Of a stretch of DNA of 59,236 nucleotides, positions 42,960 to 51,645 are shown piece after piece. Source of the DNA: an uncultured Hyphomicrobiales bacterium (lineage in GTDB: Bacteria > Pseudomonadota > Alphaproteobacteria > Rhizobiales > Beijerinckiaceae); contig CAINNX010000160.1 in assembly GCA_903851305.1 (NCBI GenBank), positions 1 through 59,236 of the forward strand, given 5' to 3'. How positions within the stretch are numbered: position 1 is the stretch's first letter; the number at the start of each line of letters is the position of its first letter. The translations under genes and the position numbers were made by a program. The notes below the pieces were generated by a model, which did not search any database, was not told where the DNA came from, and saw only the letters and a list, made by a program, of their open reading frames with translations.

Positions 42960-43510
42960 GTATGGCAACCATGGACAATGCGGGTGCTCGCACCAGCACA
43001 TCGCACATAGACTGGACACCCTATCTCGCGGGCACAGGTATTGGCGTACTGAGCTGGATTGCTTTTGCGGTCGCCAAAGATCCGATTGGTGTCACCACTG
43101 CCTATGGCCGCCTGGCTGGCGAAGCCGCTATTCCGTTTTTGGGCGCAGACACAGTTGCCACCAACACCTATTGGAAAGCGGCACCTTTTGCGCTCGACTA
43201 TGGCGTGCTGTTTCTCGTCGGCATCATGTTGGGGGCTTTTGTGTCAGCCATTGTCTCGGGCACGTTCAAAATCGAGCTCGTGCCAGAGGTCTGGAAAGCT
43301 GAAATCGGCACCTCTGTATGGAAACGCTTTGCTTATGCCTTTTTCGGTGGCGTGATCATCATGTATGGCGCGCGATTGGCGGGTGGCTGCACCAGCGGCC
43401 ATGGCATTTCAGGCGGGCTGCAACTGGCTGTCTCCAGCTGGCTATTTCTCGCCGTGATGTTTGCCACAGGCCTCATCGCGTCTGCTTTTCTCTTCGCCAA
43501 AAAAATCTGA
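42956..43510 (+). CDS. YeeE/YedE-family sulfur transporter half (PmpA-like)
   Basis: A 184-residue membrane protein with four to five hydrophobic segments. Its key segment MYGARLAGGCTSGHGISGGLQLAVSSW near residue 138 has the conserved Cys of the YeeE/YedE family. Two-gene forms (PmpA/PmpB) occur together in BigR operons and are thought to move reduced sulfur compounds such as thiosulfate or sulfide. It overlaps the repressor gene and is followed after 11 bases by its partner. Confidence 0.87.
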   Translation: MSMATMDNAGARTSTSHIDWTPYLAGTGIGVLSWIAFAVAKDPIGVTTAYGRLAGEAAIPFLGADTVATNTYWKAAPFALDYGVLFLVGIMLGAFVSAIVSGTFKIELVPEVWKAEIGTSVWKRFAYAFFGGVIIMYGARLAGGCTSGHGISGGLQLAVSSWLFLAVMFATGLIASAFLFAKKI

Positions 43511-43521
43511 AGGAGATTCTC

Positions 43522-44070
43522 ATGACTGATGTCTTTGCTCCTGGCAGCATTATTCTCGCCCTACTCATCGGGGCCGCCTTTGGCGCGCTACTTCATCGTG
43601 GCCGCGTCACAAGCTGCAATGTGATTGAAAACCAGTTCCGCTTGAAAGATTACACCGTGCTGAAAGTCATGCTAACCGCCATCATTGTCGGCGGCGTGGG
43701 TGTGATGTTTCTGGCCGATCCCAATCTCGTCAAATATGCGGTGAAAGACACCAATCTCTTGGGCGTCGCTTTGGGTGCGGGCATCTTTGGTGTCGGCATG
43801 GTCTTCTACGGCTATTGCCCCGGCACAGGACTGGCTGCCATTGCCACAGGCAGCGTGCATGCCCTGGTGGGTGCGCTGGGCATGATTGTGGGTGGCGTGC
43901 TCTTCGCTTTGTCTTTTGACTGGGTAAAGGCCAACATTCTGACGGTTGGCGCCTATGGCAAGATTCGCCTGCCCGATATTACCGGAATCTCGTCTCCGGT
44001 CTGGTTTGCCGGCCTTGCTCTTGTGGCCATCGTGTTTTTTGTCTGGGCAGAGCGCCAGCAAAACCGCTAA
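43522..44070 (+). CDS. YeeE/YedE-family (DUF6691) sulfur transporter half (PmpB-like)
   Basis: A 182-residue membrane protein. GALLHRGRVTSCNVIENQF (conserved Cys) stands near the N terminus and VFYGYCPGTGLAAIATGSVHALVGALGM in the middle, the second-half pattern of YeeE/YedE transporters. AAGGAGATTCTC precedes the ATG. It ends the repressor-PmpA-PmpB operon; a hairpin follows its stop. Confidence 0.87.
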   Translation: MTDVFAPGSIILALLIGAAFGALLHRGRVTSCNVIENQFRLKDYTVLKVMLTAIIVGGVGVMFLADPNLVKYAVKDTNLLGVALGAGIFGVGMVFYGYCPGTGLAAIATGSVHALVGALGMIVGGVLFALSFDWVKANILTVGAYGKIRLPDITGISSPVWFAGLALVAIVFFVWAERQQNR

Positions 44071-44091
44071 ACTCGCCCCAACGAGAACAGC

Positions 44092-44118
44092 AACGCCGGC
44101 CTCGTGGCCGGCGTTTCC
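44092..44118 (+). terminator. hairpin terminator after the sulfur-transport operon
   Basis: A perfect 10-bp stem AACGCCGGCC / GGCCGGCGTT with loop TCGT is followed by TTCC. The T run is short, so termination may be partial. Confidence 0.65.
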
Positions 44119-44135
44119 AATTGGGGGAACGACAG

Positions 44136-44741
44136 ATGAGCGAACACGCGCGCTGGCAAGGCCGCTATGCGGTGCCAGATTATATTTTTGGCGAAGAGCC
44201 CAACGCTTTTCTTGCAGCCCAAAAACACCTCCTGCCCAAAAGCGGCAAAGCACTGGCTGTCGCAGATGGCGAGGCGCGCAATGGCGTCTGGCTCGCCCAG
44301 CAGGGGCTGGATGTGACCTCCATCGATTTCTCATCCAACGCGCAAGACAAAGCCCGGGCACTTGCCAAAAAGCACGGCGTCAACATCACACTTGAATGTG
44401 TAGATGTGCACGCTTGGCCCTACCCAGAAAACAGTTTCGACGTGGTGGTAGAAATTTTCACGCAATTTTCAACACCCGCAGAGCGCACCCTCAAATGGGA
44501 CGGGATGATCCGCACGCTGAAACCCGGCGGACTCCTGCTGCTTGAAGGCTACACACAAAAACAGCTCGAATATAAAACGGGTGGGCCGAAGGAACTTGAT
44601 CGCCTCTATACACGAGACATGCTCGAAAAAGGCTTCGCCAAACTCTCACATTTCAAAATCAAAGAATATGATACGCATATGTCAGAAGGTGCAGGGCACG
44701 CGGGCATGGCAGCGGTGATTGATCTCATCGGCACGAAGTGA
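44136..44741 (+). CDS. class I SAM-dependent methyltransferase, TehB-like
   Basis: A 201-residue enzyme starting MSEHARWQGRY. The SAM site is at ALAVADGEARNGVWLAQQG (motif I, here ADGEARNG), with VTSIDFSSNA as motif II and DVVVEIFTQF further on; LKPGGLLLLEGYT is also typical. The pattern is that of TehB/thiopurine-type small methyltransferases that methylate chalcogen or thiol compounds. Position behind a sulfur operon fits such a role but is not proof. GGGGGAA precedes the ATG. Confidence 0.85.
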   Translation: MSEHARWQGRYAVPDYIFGEEPNAFLAAQKHLLPKSGKALAVADGEARNGVWLAQQGLDVTSIDFSSNAQDKARALAKKHGVNITLECVDVHAWPYPENSFDVVVEIFTQFSTPAERTLKWDGMIRTLKPGGLLLLEGYTQKQLEYKTGGPKELDRLYTRDMLEKGFAKLSHFKIKEYDTHMSEGAGHAGMAAVIDLIGTK

Positions 44742-44779
44742 CGGCCGCATAAAAACAAGAACAAGGGACGGACCCAAGA

Positions 44780-46015
44780 ATGAAAGTGCCTGCGCTCATC
44801 AAGCGAAATGTCGCTCTGTTTTCCATGTCACAGAGCTTTACCGGCGCGGGTATGCAATTCTCCTATGGCTTTGGACCGTTGATGGTGCAAGCCCTGACAG
44901 GCTCTGCTGCGCTTGCGGGCCTGTCGGTCGGCCTGATTGGCATCAGCCGTTTTCTCGTCGCCTATCCGATGGGGAAAATCACCGATGCCTATGGACGCAA
45001 ACGTGGCATCTTTCTGGGTCTGGGATTAGCGCTCGTCGGCAGCCTGACGCTGGGGTCGGCCATGCTCGTACATTCCATCGCCCTGTTCATCATCGGTCTT
45101 TTAATGTTTGGCATGGGCATGAATGGCGCGCAGCAGATGCGGGTCGGCGTGACGGACATGTTCCCACCCACCATGCGCGCGCAGGCGCTGGGCTATCTGG
45201 CACTGGGCTCGCTGTTTTCGCTTTTGCTCAGCCCAACGATGGTCAATCTGGCGGACAAGATTGCTGCGGCCACAGGCGCAGATCCTCTTGGCATGCCGTG
45301 GTTTTTCTTGCCCGTCCTGATCCTTTCGGGCGTGGTGATCGTCAGCTTTGTGAAACCTGACCCCAAAGTGATCGGCATGAGTTTGCGCGATTACTGGCCT
45401 GATTTGCCGCACACCGTCAAAAAAGAATCAACAACACCTCTGCCTTTCAGCGCGAAAAGGCTTTTGTCTGATCCCTCGATCCGCTTGGCCATCCTGTCCA
45501 ACTGCGCAGGCACCGGCAATATGTCGATCGTCATGGTCCTGACCTCGCTCGTGCTGCATGAGCATGGCCATTCGCTCTTTGCCATTGCCGTATCGCACAC
45601 ATTCCATTCCGCCGGCATGTTTGCTTTCACGATTCCGATTGGCAAATTGGCCGACCGATTTGGACGCTCGGCCATCATGTTTCCTGGCGTATTCATCTCT
45701 CTCATTGGTGCAGCACTAGTCACATTCATTCCCAGCATGATCGCTGTCACACTCGGCACGTTTTTGGTCGGACTGGGATGGGCTGGCGCCAATGTCGCGG
45801 CCACCGCTTATATTGCTGACAAGGTCGAAACCTCGCAGCGCGGGCGTGCCATTGGTGTGAATGATTCCTTCGGCGCAACCAGCACGATCTTTGCAGCCTT
45901 TGTCACAGGGCCACTAATTGCCTTTGCAGGCCTGCCCGCTGCGGGTCTTGTAGCTGTGCTCCTGGCTGTGCTGCCTTTCATTCTGCGGATGATCAGCGGA
46001 CCTATGAAAGAATAA
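44780..46015 (+). CDS. MFS transporter
   Basis: A 411-residue, 12-helix major facilitator. The loop motif GKITDAYGRKRGIF follows helix 2 and GKLADRFGRSAIMF the corresponding helix of the second half. AAGGGACGG precedes the ATG. It forms a unit with the carboxymuconolactone-decarboxylase-family gene 18 bases downstream, which suggests transport of the compound that this enzyme handles. The substrate is unknown. Confidence 0.85.
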   Translation: MKVPALIKRNVALFSMSQSFTGAGMQFSYGFGPLMVQALTGSAALAGLSVGLIGISRFLVAYPMGKITDAYGRKRGIFLGLGLALVGSLTLGSAMLVHSIALFIIGLLMFGMGMNGAQQMRVGVTDMFPPTMRAQALGYLALGSLFSLLLSPTMVNLADKIAAATGADPLGMPWFFLPVLILSGVVIVSFVKPDPKVIGMSLRDYWPDLPHTVKKESTTPLPFSAKRLLSDPSIRLAILSNCAGTGNMSIVMVLTSLVLHEHGHSLFAIAVSHTFHSAGMFAFTIPIGKLADRFGRSAIMFPGVFISLIGAALVTFIPSMIAVTLGTFLVGLGWAGANVAATAYIADKVETSQRGRAIGVNDSFGATSTIFAAFVTGPLIAFAGLPAAGLVAVLLAVLPFILRMISGPMKE

Positions 46016-46033
46016 AGAAAAGGGGAGAGACTG

Positions 46034-46636
46034 ATGAGCGACAATGTGAAATGGCCTGCCGACATCGATCCGCAATCGGGTTTTCGTCTGCCCTTGCTCA
46101 AGCGCGAAGACCTCGATGAGGTTGGACAGCGCCGCTATGATCGCGCAGCCAATGGCGGCAATATTGCCGGACTGCAAGGCCCAACCGGCATCATGCTCTA
46201 TTCCCCGCGCACCAGCGAAGCGCAATCCTCCGTCAGTCGCTATCTGCGCAATGAAGCGGGCTTTACGCCACGCATCCGCGAAATTGCTCTGCTGGTGACA
46301 TCGCGATGCATGGACCAGCAATTTGAATGGACCACACATGAGCCAGAAGCCGTTCATGCCGGCGTGCCGCAGGACGTCATTGATGCGATCAAACATGACC
46401 GCTCGACCGATGGCCTGGATGAGGCTGACAAGACGGTGATTGAACTGGGCCGTGCCGTGTGGCGCGAACACAAAGTCACGCCCGAGCTCTTTGCGCGTGC
46501 CAAAATGATTTTTGGTCCCAACCAGCTTGTTGATCTGGTGTTGCTGATGGGCACGCATGCCTCCACAGCCGCCTTGCTCACCACATTTGACATGCAGTTG
46601 CACAAAGGCCGCGAGCCGATGTTGCCGATCAAGTAA
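46034..46636 (+). CDS. carboxymuconolactone decarboxylase family protein
   Basis: A 200-residue all-helical protein with the CMD core RIREIALLVTSRCMDQQFEWTTHEPEA. It has a single Cys there, not the CxxC pair of the AhpD peroxidase group, so a decarboxylase-like role is more likely than a peroxidase one. True PcaC is shorter (about 130 residues). GGGGAGAG precedes the ATG. The MFS gene lies directly upstream and a shared terminator downstream. It could act on lactones arising from the dioxygenases encoded nearby; this is inference. Confidence 0.85.
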   Translation: MSDNVKWPADIDPQSGFRLPLLKREDLDEVGQRRYDRAANGGNIAGLQGPTGIMLYSPRTSEAQSSVSRYLRNEAGFTPRIREIALLVTSRCMDQQFEWTTHEPEAVHAGVPQDVIDAIKHDRSTDGLDEADKTVIELGRAVWREHKVTPELFARAKMIFGPNQLVDLVLLMGTHASTAALLTTFDMQLHKGREPMLPIK

Positions 46637-46640
46637 AACA

Positions 46641-46668
46641 AACGGGCGGGGTATTCCCCGCCCGTTTT
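46641..46668. terminator. bidirectional terminator between convergent genes
   Basis: An 11-bp stem AACGGGCGGGG / CCCCGCCCGTT with loop TATT is followed by T on both strands. It serves the CMD-family gene and, on the opposite strand, the TauE-like gene. Confidence 0.85.
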
Positions 46669-46671
46669 CCA

Positions 46672-47433
46672 TCACCAGAAACCTGCCTGTGCGGCAGCGC
46701 GCAGCAGCAATTGCAGCGCCAAAAGGGTCAGCACCACTTTCAGCGTGGTGCGATATTTCTTTTCCGGCAGATGATGCAAGGCAACTTCGCCCAGCCAATT
46801 TCCTGCCGCACCCGTGGCAATCATGGCGACCATCAAGGGCAGATAAGCGCCAATTGAAAAGCCGATAAAGCTGAAAGCGATCAGCTTGGCCAGATGCACA
46901 AAAATCATCAAGGTGCCCTGTGTCGCCACATGATTACGCCGATCAGGCGCTGCACTTGCGATAAAGGGCGACAGAAAAGTGCCTGTGGCACTGACAAAGA
47001 CGCCGAGAAAAGTCGCAATAAATCCAAGCACTGCAAAGCGGCCCTTTTCTGCACCCATCCTGCCAAGATTGGGCATCCAAGTGACAAGCAAAATAAAGCC
47101 GCCGATGATTGCCTGCAGCCAGGATGTCGGCAGCGCCACGAATGTCTTTGCACCCACTGCTGCCCCGAGCGCGGCACCGATGATGAAAGGCGGCACAATC
47201 TGGCGCATGACATAGCGCCACATCAAAAATGTGCGCGACACGCCAGAGCCCAATTGCACCACGGTATGAACTGGCACAAGCACGCCAGGCGGCATGACCA
47301 TTGCCATCAAGCCCAGCAGAATAACGCCGCCCGCTGTGCCGGTGAAAACACCTATGAAAGCTGTGACGAAGGATGCGAAGGTCAGACCGACAAAAAGCCA
47401 GGGGCCGAAATCGGGTGTGCCCAGAAAATCCAA
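46672..47433 (-). CDS. TauE/SafE-family anion exporter
   Basis: A 253-residue membrane protein with seven to eight helices. The motif IGVFTGTAGGVILLGLMAMVMPP near the N terminus and SATGTFLSPFIASA in the middle are those of the sulfite/organosulfonate exporter TauE/SafE group. It starts with TTG at 47433, six bases after GGGGAG. It may remove sulfite or small organic anions. It stands next to, but not in, the sulfur and catabolic operons. Confidence 0.85.
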   Translation of the reverse strand: MDFLGTPDFGPWLFVGLTFASFVTAFIGVFTGTAGGVILLGLMAMVMPPGVLVPVHTVVQLGSGVSRTFLMWRYVMRQIVPPFIIGAALGAAVGAKTFVALPTSWLQAIIGGFILLVTWMPNLGRMGAEKGRFAVLGFIATFLGVFVSATGTFLSPFIASAAPDRRNHVATQGTLMIFVHLAKLIAFSFIGFSIGAYLPLMVAMIATGAAGNWLGEVALHHLPEKKYRTTLKVVLTLLALQLLLRAAAQAGFW

Positions 47434-47631
47434 AACCTGCTCCCCTGATCTTTCTTTTTATTGACTTCGTTGTGCAGGCTTATCGGGGGCTGATCAAGAC
47501 AATAATTGGGGGCAAACTGGCTGCACTGGCCACGGGCATGACCTGATATCAGGCATCGGCCTCATTTTGACTTGCGCATGCGGCTCGCTTAAAAAAATAA
47601 ACCGACAAGCAACAAGAAAAGGGGGAACAGA

Positions 47632-48831
47632 ATGTCAGCCTCAGACGATATTCACTTCGCGTCCAATGGCGGGGCCATTTTCCGTGATCCCTATATGGAA
47701 TGGGCCACGCGCCAAGAGATTCCGATCCATCTTGATTTCGGCCATGATTTGCTGGCGCTCGAAACAGCCCCATGGGCGCGCTATGATGCGCGCGGCTGTT
47801 TTGCCCACACGCATGGGCGTGGTGATTTCTGTGCCAATTTTGTTCTTGAAATTGAACCTGCACGCAAAACCAAGCCTGTCAAACATTTGCACGAGGCTTT
47901 TTTCTTCGCGCTTTCAGGCTATGGCTCGACGACTGTCTGGCTGACGGATGGCACCAAGAACACATTTGAATGGGGCCCGAAGGCGCTCTTCGCCATTCCG
48001 CTGAATTGTGAATATCAGATTTTCAACACATCAGGCCATGAACGTGCACGCCTGTCTTGCACCAATGATCTGCCATTGGCGCTCAACCACTATCACAATG
48101 AAGAGTTCATCTTCGCAAATGATTTCAAATTTCCGGAACGCTCAGGGCCTGAAAATCGCTTTCAGGGTGAAGGTGAACATTCCACTTATGACCGCAAGAA
48201 GAACGGTGGACAGATCAACATATGGGAGACGAATTTCGTCCAAGATCTGACAGCTTTCAAATTGTATGAGCTCAACACACGCGGCAAAGGCTCGCGCAAT
48301 GTGTTCTTTCAGCTCGCTGATGGCACCATGCATTCGCATACGTCGGAAATTCCAGTCGGCCGTTATAAAAAAGCGCATCGCCATGCAGCGGGCACGCATG
48401 TGCATGCTGTATCAGGTTCCGGCTATTCGCTGTTGTGGTATGAAGGTGACGACAGATTTGTCGAATTGCCTTGGCGCCATGGCATTATGTACACGCCGCC
48501 TTTCTGGATGTTCCACCAGCATTTCAACACGTCTGATGCGCCCGCGCGCTATCTCGCTTGCTCGATTGGCAGCGCGCGCTATCCATTCATTTCGTTGCGT
48601 CGAGTGAGCAATGAAGGCGGTGGTTCGACATCTGTTAAACAAGGCGGGCGCCAGATTGAATATGAAGATCAGGACCCGCGCATCCACCGCAAGTTTTTGC
48701 GCGAGCTGAAAGCTAATGGCACAGACTCTCTCATGGGTGATATCTTCGATGAAGAAGCTATCATGCAGATTCCGGAAGCGAGCCTGACCGGCCCGATCCG
48801 CACGCCCGAGCTGAAAGGGCCTGCGATCTAA
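47632..48831 (+). CDS. gentisate 1,2-dioxygenase-like bicupin
   Basis: A 399-residue protein with two cupin domains. The first (about 95-155) has KHLHEAFFFALSG, GPKALFAIPLNCEYQIFN; the second (about 245-310) has KKAHRHAAGTHVHAVSGSGYSLLWYEG and a late His in PPFWMFHQHFN. This matches gentisate/hydroxynaphthoate dioxygenase-type Fe(II) ring-cleaving enzymes, although many relatives are uncharacterised. AAGGGGGAACAG precedes the ATG. It converges with a TctC-like gene (overlap of 4 bases at the stops). Confidence 0.82.
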   Translation: MSASDDIHFASNGGAIFRDPYMEWATRQEIPIHLDFGHDLLALETAPWARYDARGCFAHTHGRGDFCANFVLEIEPARKTKPVKHLHEAFFFALSGYGSTTVWLTDGTKNTFEWGPKALFAIPLNCEYQIFNTSGHERARLSCTNDLPLALNHYHNEEFIFANDFKFPERSGPENRFQGEGEHSTYDRKKNGGQINIWETNFVQDLTAFKLYELNTRGKGSRNVFFQLADGTMHSHTSEIPVGRYKKAHRHAAGTHVHAVSGSGYSLLWYEGDDRFVELPWRHGIMYTPPFWMFHQHFNTSDAPARYLACSIGSARYPFISLRRVSNEGGGSTSVKQGGRQIEYEDQDPRIHRKFLRELKANGTDSLMGDIFDEEAIMQIPEASLTGPIRTPELKGPAI

Positions 48832-49919
48832 CCCTTGCCTGCACGTGTCGCGTAATTCATCAACCAGTCACGCTCTTCATCCTTGATGGTGAGGGCGCGA
48901 CGGACCTCGTCTTGGACCGTCTCGCCCGTTTCGTAATCAGGGACAAATCCAACCAGCTTTTCGGCTTCCGCTGCATATTCAGAATCTTTTTCAAAAGCGC
49001 GAATGGCCTCGCGCACAGCAACGATGGCTTCATTGGGCACGTTGGGCGGAAAAGCGATCATCCGCTGCATTGCAGATGATGTGGCCAGCACACGCTTATA
49101 AGCCTCCCACAATTCGCCGGATGGCTCAGCGCCCTTTACCTCACGATAAAATTTATCGAATGAGGGCATGTTGAGACCGCGCACCTGGCCGGGCTCGGCA
49201 AACCGCGTGCCATTCCACCCCGGATTGTAGAAGAGTGGCACGCCCGTACCATTGGCGATCACACCGGGCTCCACCACCGAGCGATAGCCGGGCGGGCTTT
49301 CAGAAAACAAATTGATTTCGTCGCGATCAAAAGCCAGCCGTGCAGCAGAATTGCTCTTGTAACCGGTCACATACTTGTATTTGAGCCCGAGCATGTCCGC
49401 GGTGAGGCGCAACAGCAAATCCTTGGAGGAATCTGCCGACAAGCCACCAATGACAAGATTTTCGGCGCGCATGATATCGGCGCCTGTTTTCATGACCGGA
49501 TGCGCTGCATCCGCACGCACATAATAAACTGTGGTGCCGGGTTGATAGGCAACAAAATTATACGTGAGAATATCGACGCGTGCTTTTTCTTTCACGCTCG
49601 CATGGCGCCAAGCAATGCCGGACAGATAGCCAATCGTCGTGCCATCGCGGGGCGCAATCTCGCCCAAAAAATTTGTGCCGACAGCACCGCCCGCACCATC
49701 CATGTTCTGCACAATGATATTTGGGTTTCCGGCCAGATGACGGCCAAGAAATTTGGCAAAGAGGCGCCCCTCAATGTCGGTTGGCCCGGCTGCTGCAAAA
49801 TTCACCAGCACCGTGACACGCTTGCCTTTGTAGAATTCGTCTGCGGCTTGCGCAGACTCAACCGACAGGCTCGCCAACAGCCCCGCCATCGCGCAAGCGA
49901 CTTTCCGTGTGAAAGCCAT
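48828..49919 (-). CDS. TctC/Bug-family substrate-binding protein, third copy (divergent type)
   Basis: A 363-residue receptor, signal peptide ending ESAQAAD. The core deviates from the other three copies: NFAAAGPTDIEGRLFAKF replaces the glycine-rich GGGYD motif, while AGNPNIIVQNMDGAGG and APRDGTTIG are kept. This implies a different ligand. GGGAGGATGC precedes the ATG at 49919. No tctAB is near. The bicupin dioxygenase gene ends against it and a small cupin gene lies upstream on the same strand. Confidence 0.88.
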   Translation of the reverse strand: MAFTRKVACAMAGLLASLSVESAQAADEFYKGKRVTVLVNFAAAGPTDIEGRLFAKFLGRHLAGNPNIIVQNMDGAGGAVGTNFLGEIAPRDGTTIGYLSGIAWRHASVKEKARVDILTYNFVAYQPGTTVYYVRADAAHPVMKTGADIMRAENLVIGGLSADSSKDLLLRLTADMLGLKYKYVTGYKSNSAARLAFDRDEINLFSESPPGYRSVVEPGVIANGTGVPLFYNPGWNGTRFAEPGQVRGLNMPSFDKFYREVKGAEPSGELWEAYKRVLATSSAMQRMIAFPPNVPNEAIVAVREAIRAFEKDSEYAAEAEKLVGFVPDYETGETVQDEVRRALTIKDEERDWLMNYATRAGKG

Positions 49920-49998
49920 CGCATCCTCCCTAAAAGCCCGCATCTGAGGCGCGGGTTATTGATCGAAGGCTAGCAAGCTTTAAGCGCTCACGCAAAAA

Positions 49999-50022
49999 GA
50001 AAGCCGCCCGAAGGCGGCTTTC
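49999..50022 (-). terminator. Rho-independent terminator after the small cupin gene
   Basis: A 10-bp stem GAAAGCCGCC / GGCGGCTTTC with loop CGAA is followed on the minus strand by TTTTTG, 22 bases after the cupin stop. It separates the cupin from the downstream TctC gene. Confidence 0.8.
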
Positions 50023-50043
50023 AATAGGGGACATGCAAAAGGT

Positions 50044-50463
50044 TCAGATGCGCTGGGTGATGTTTTCCACCTTGATTGAACCCACTTCGAATTTCTGCGG
50101 GGCAGCATCGATGCGCTCGGTTTTGATTGCCTTGTCAAAACCGGCCATCTGCAAGATCTCGAGATCTTCGTCGCCTGAACTTTCGAACCAATATTGCGCA
50201 CCTGCCGGAATCAGGATGCCTTCGTGCTTGGCAAATTCGCCGATCAGCACGTCGCTAGGCCCATAAAATTTTACCTTGCCGCTGAGCACGAACCAGAAGC
50301 CGTCCATGCCGCGGTGCGAGTGGAGATTGTTCTCGCCACCTTCGCTGACCACCTGCACGCGACCACGGATAATATCGGTGCCCGCCAGTTGCACGATGCC
50401 TTTGCCCTTTTTCAGCTCGGGCTTTTTATAGCTGAAGACCTGATAGGATTTATCGTCTGACAT
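50044..50463 (-). CDS. single-domain cupin protein
   Basis: A 139-residue cupin. NNLHSHRGMDGFWFVLSGKVKFYG carries the first metal-binding motif (H-x-H ... E/D position) and IPAGAQYWFESSGDEDLEIL the second half. A metal such as Fe or Mn is expected, though the later His is replaced by Tyr-Trp. TTGGGAGGG precedes the ATG. It is monocistronic with its own terminator. Function is not predictable; proximity to the bicupin suggests a related catabolic context. Confidence 0.8.
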   Translation of the reverse strand: MSDDKSYQVFSYKKPELKKGKGIVQLAGTDIIRGRVQVVSEGGENNLHSHRGMDGFWFVLSGKVKFYGPSDVLIGEFAKHEGILIPAGAQYWFESSGDEDLEILQMAGFDKAIKTERIDAAPQKFEVGSIKVENITQRI

Positions 50464-50585
50464 TATACCCTCCCAAGAGTTTTTTTGCGTTTATTCTTGT
50501 CAATATGTGACAAAGATCATGCGCAGAGGCAAGCCTTGCACTCCGACTTCAAGAAGTGGGGCGCGACCCGCGCTCTCAAACGTGG

Positions 50586-50645
50586 CCTAAGACGTGGCCT
50601 TGGAGTGTCCCTTGGAATGTCCCTTGTAGGGCGCCTTGGAGCAGG
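50586..50645 (+). repeat. five degenerate 12-bp tandem repeats
   Basis: Five units in register follow the pattern CCTTGGAnnnnn (for example CCTTGGAGTGTC, CCTTGGAATGTC, CCTTGGAGCAGG). They lie in the ~300-bp gap between the small cupin and the TonB-like gene. One frame through them gives a tetrapeptide pattern with Leu at every fourth residue (50485-50700, TTG start), but I do not call this a gene. Confidence 0.55.
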
Positions 50646-50762
50646 TCTCAGACCGTCATTGTCCGCCCTTATGCCTTCATGTTCCCCCGCCAAGCGCTAG
50701 GACTAGCGGAAACTGCCGTAGACCAATAGAAATTGCCTGCCCACCAGAGGACCCACCTGATC

Positions 50763-51644
50763 GTGTTGAGCATTGAACCAGATGCGGAAGTGACAGTTGA
50801 GCCAGTGCTGCTCGACCTGCGCGACGCATTGCCTGCTCGCCCGCCCTATCGTGACAGCCTGCGTTATGTCGTGAGTTTCTTGGTCGGGCTGACAATACAT
50901 GCGCTGATCTTTCTGGCCCTCACCGATATGTCTGTTTATGTGCCCCCCTTGGAGGAAGCCATTCCGGTGGAGGTGATCATTGAACCGCCGCCGCCAGAAA
51001 AGCCTGCCGAACCTCAACCCGAACCACCAGCGCCAGCGCCCACTCCCGCGCCCGCTCCTGTTGCTGAACAACCGCCGCAACAAGATATCGATCTGAAGCC
51101 CGCCACCGACGCGCCACGTGCATCAGATGAAGACCAGAGCGGGGAAGCAACACAGCCCGAGCCTGCCGAGAAACCCGAACCCGAGCAAAAACTCGAGTCA
51201 GCTGAAAAGCCGGAGCCTGAGGAAAAGCCTGCGCCAGCTGAACAGCCGCAAGAAAAAGATCAAAACGAGCCTGAAAAAGAGCCGGCAAAAACACCTGACT
51301 ATTCGGGATTGCAAACGCAGTTGCCGCCAGTGACGTTTTCAACGCCTGCACCCAAGTCAACCCTCATGCGCGGCCAAGCTGAGCGCAGCTATAGTGCCAC
51401 AATTTACGCAATGGTGATGGAAAAGCTGTCGCTTCCCCAACGACGCTATCTTGGCTCATTGCATGTGCGTGTGTCATTTGGTGTTGATAGCGCCGGTCAT
51501 GTTTTCCAGTCGGCGGTGATCCAGTCGAGCGGCGATCCGGGCATTGATCGGGCCGCACTGGATGCCGTGCGCAAAGCTGGCACCCTGCCACCACCGCCCA
51601 ATGGCGGGCCGGTCTATTTATATTTTGATCTTAAGGCCCATTGA
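50763..51644 (+). CDS. TonB-like energy transducer
   Basis: A ~293-residue inner-membrane protein. One membrane segment (YVVSFLVGLTIHALIFLAL) near residue 45 is followed by a long Pro/Glu/Lys-rich periplasmic spacer (about 80-195, with PEP, EKPEPE repeats) and a C-terminal TonB domain (YLGSLHVRVSFGVDSAGHVF ... DPGIDRAALDAVRKAG). The spacer bridges the periplasm to outer-membrane receptors. I chose GTG at 50763 after AGAGGA; a TTG 30 bases upstream is possible. No exbB, exbD or receptor gene is adjacent. Confidence 0.88.
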   Translation: MLSIEPDAEVTVEPVLLDLRDALPARPPYRDSLRYVVSFLVGLTIHALIFLALTDMSVYVPPLEEAIPVEVIIEPPPPEKPAEPQPEPPAPAPTPAPAPVAEQPPQQDIDLKPATDAPRASDEDQSGEATQPEPAEKPEPEQKLESAEKPEPEEKPAPAEQPQEKDQNEPEKEPAKTPDYSGLQTQLPPVTFSTPAPKSTLMRGQAERSYSATIYAMVMEKLSLPQRRYLGSLHVRVSFGVDSAGHVFQSAVIQSSGDPGIDRAALDAVRKAGTLPPPPNGGPVYLYFDLKAH

Positions 51645-51645
51645 T

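Noticed and set aside
50485-50700. 71-residue ORF through the 12-bp tandem repeats as a firm gene
   Set aside because: TTG start, no ribosome site and no recognisable relative; kept only as a repeat and a finding.
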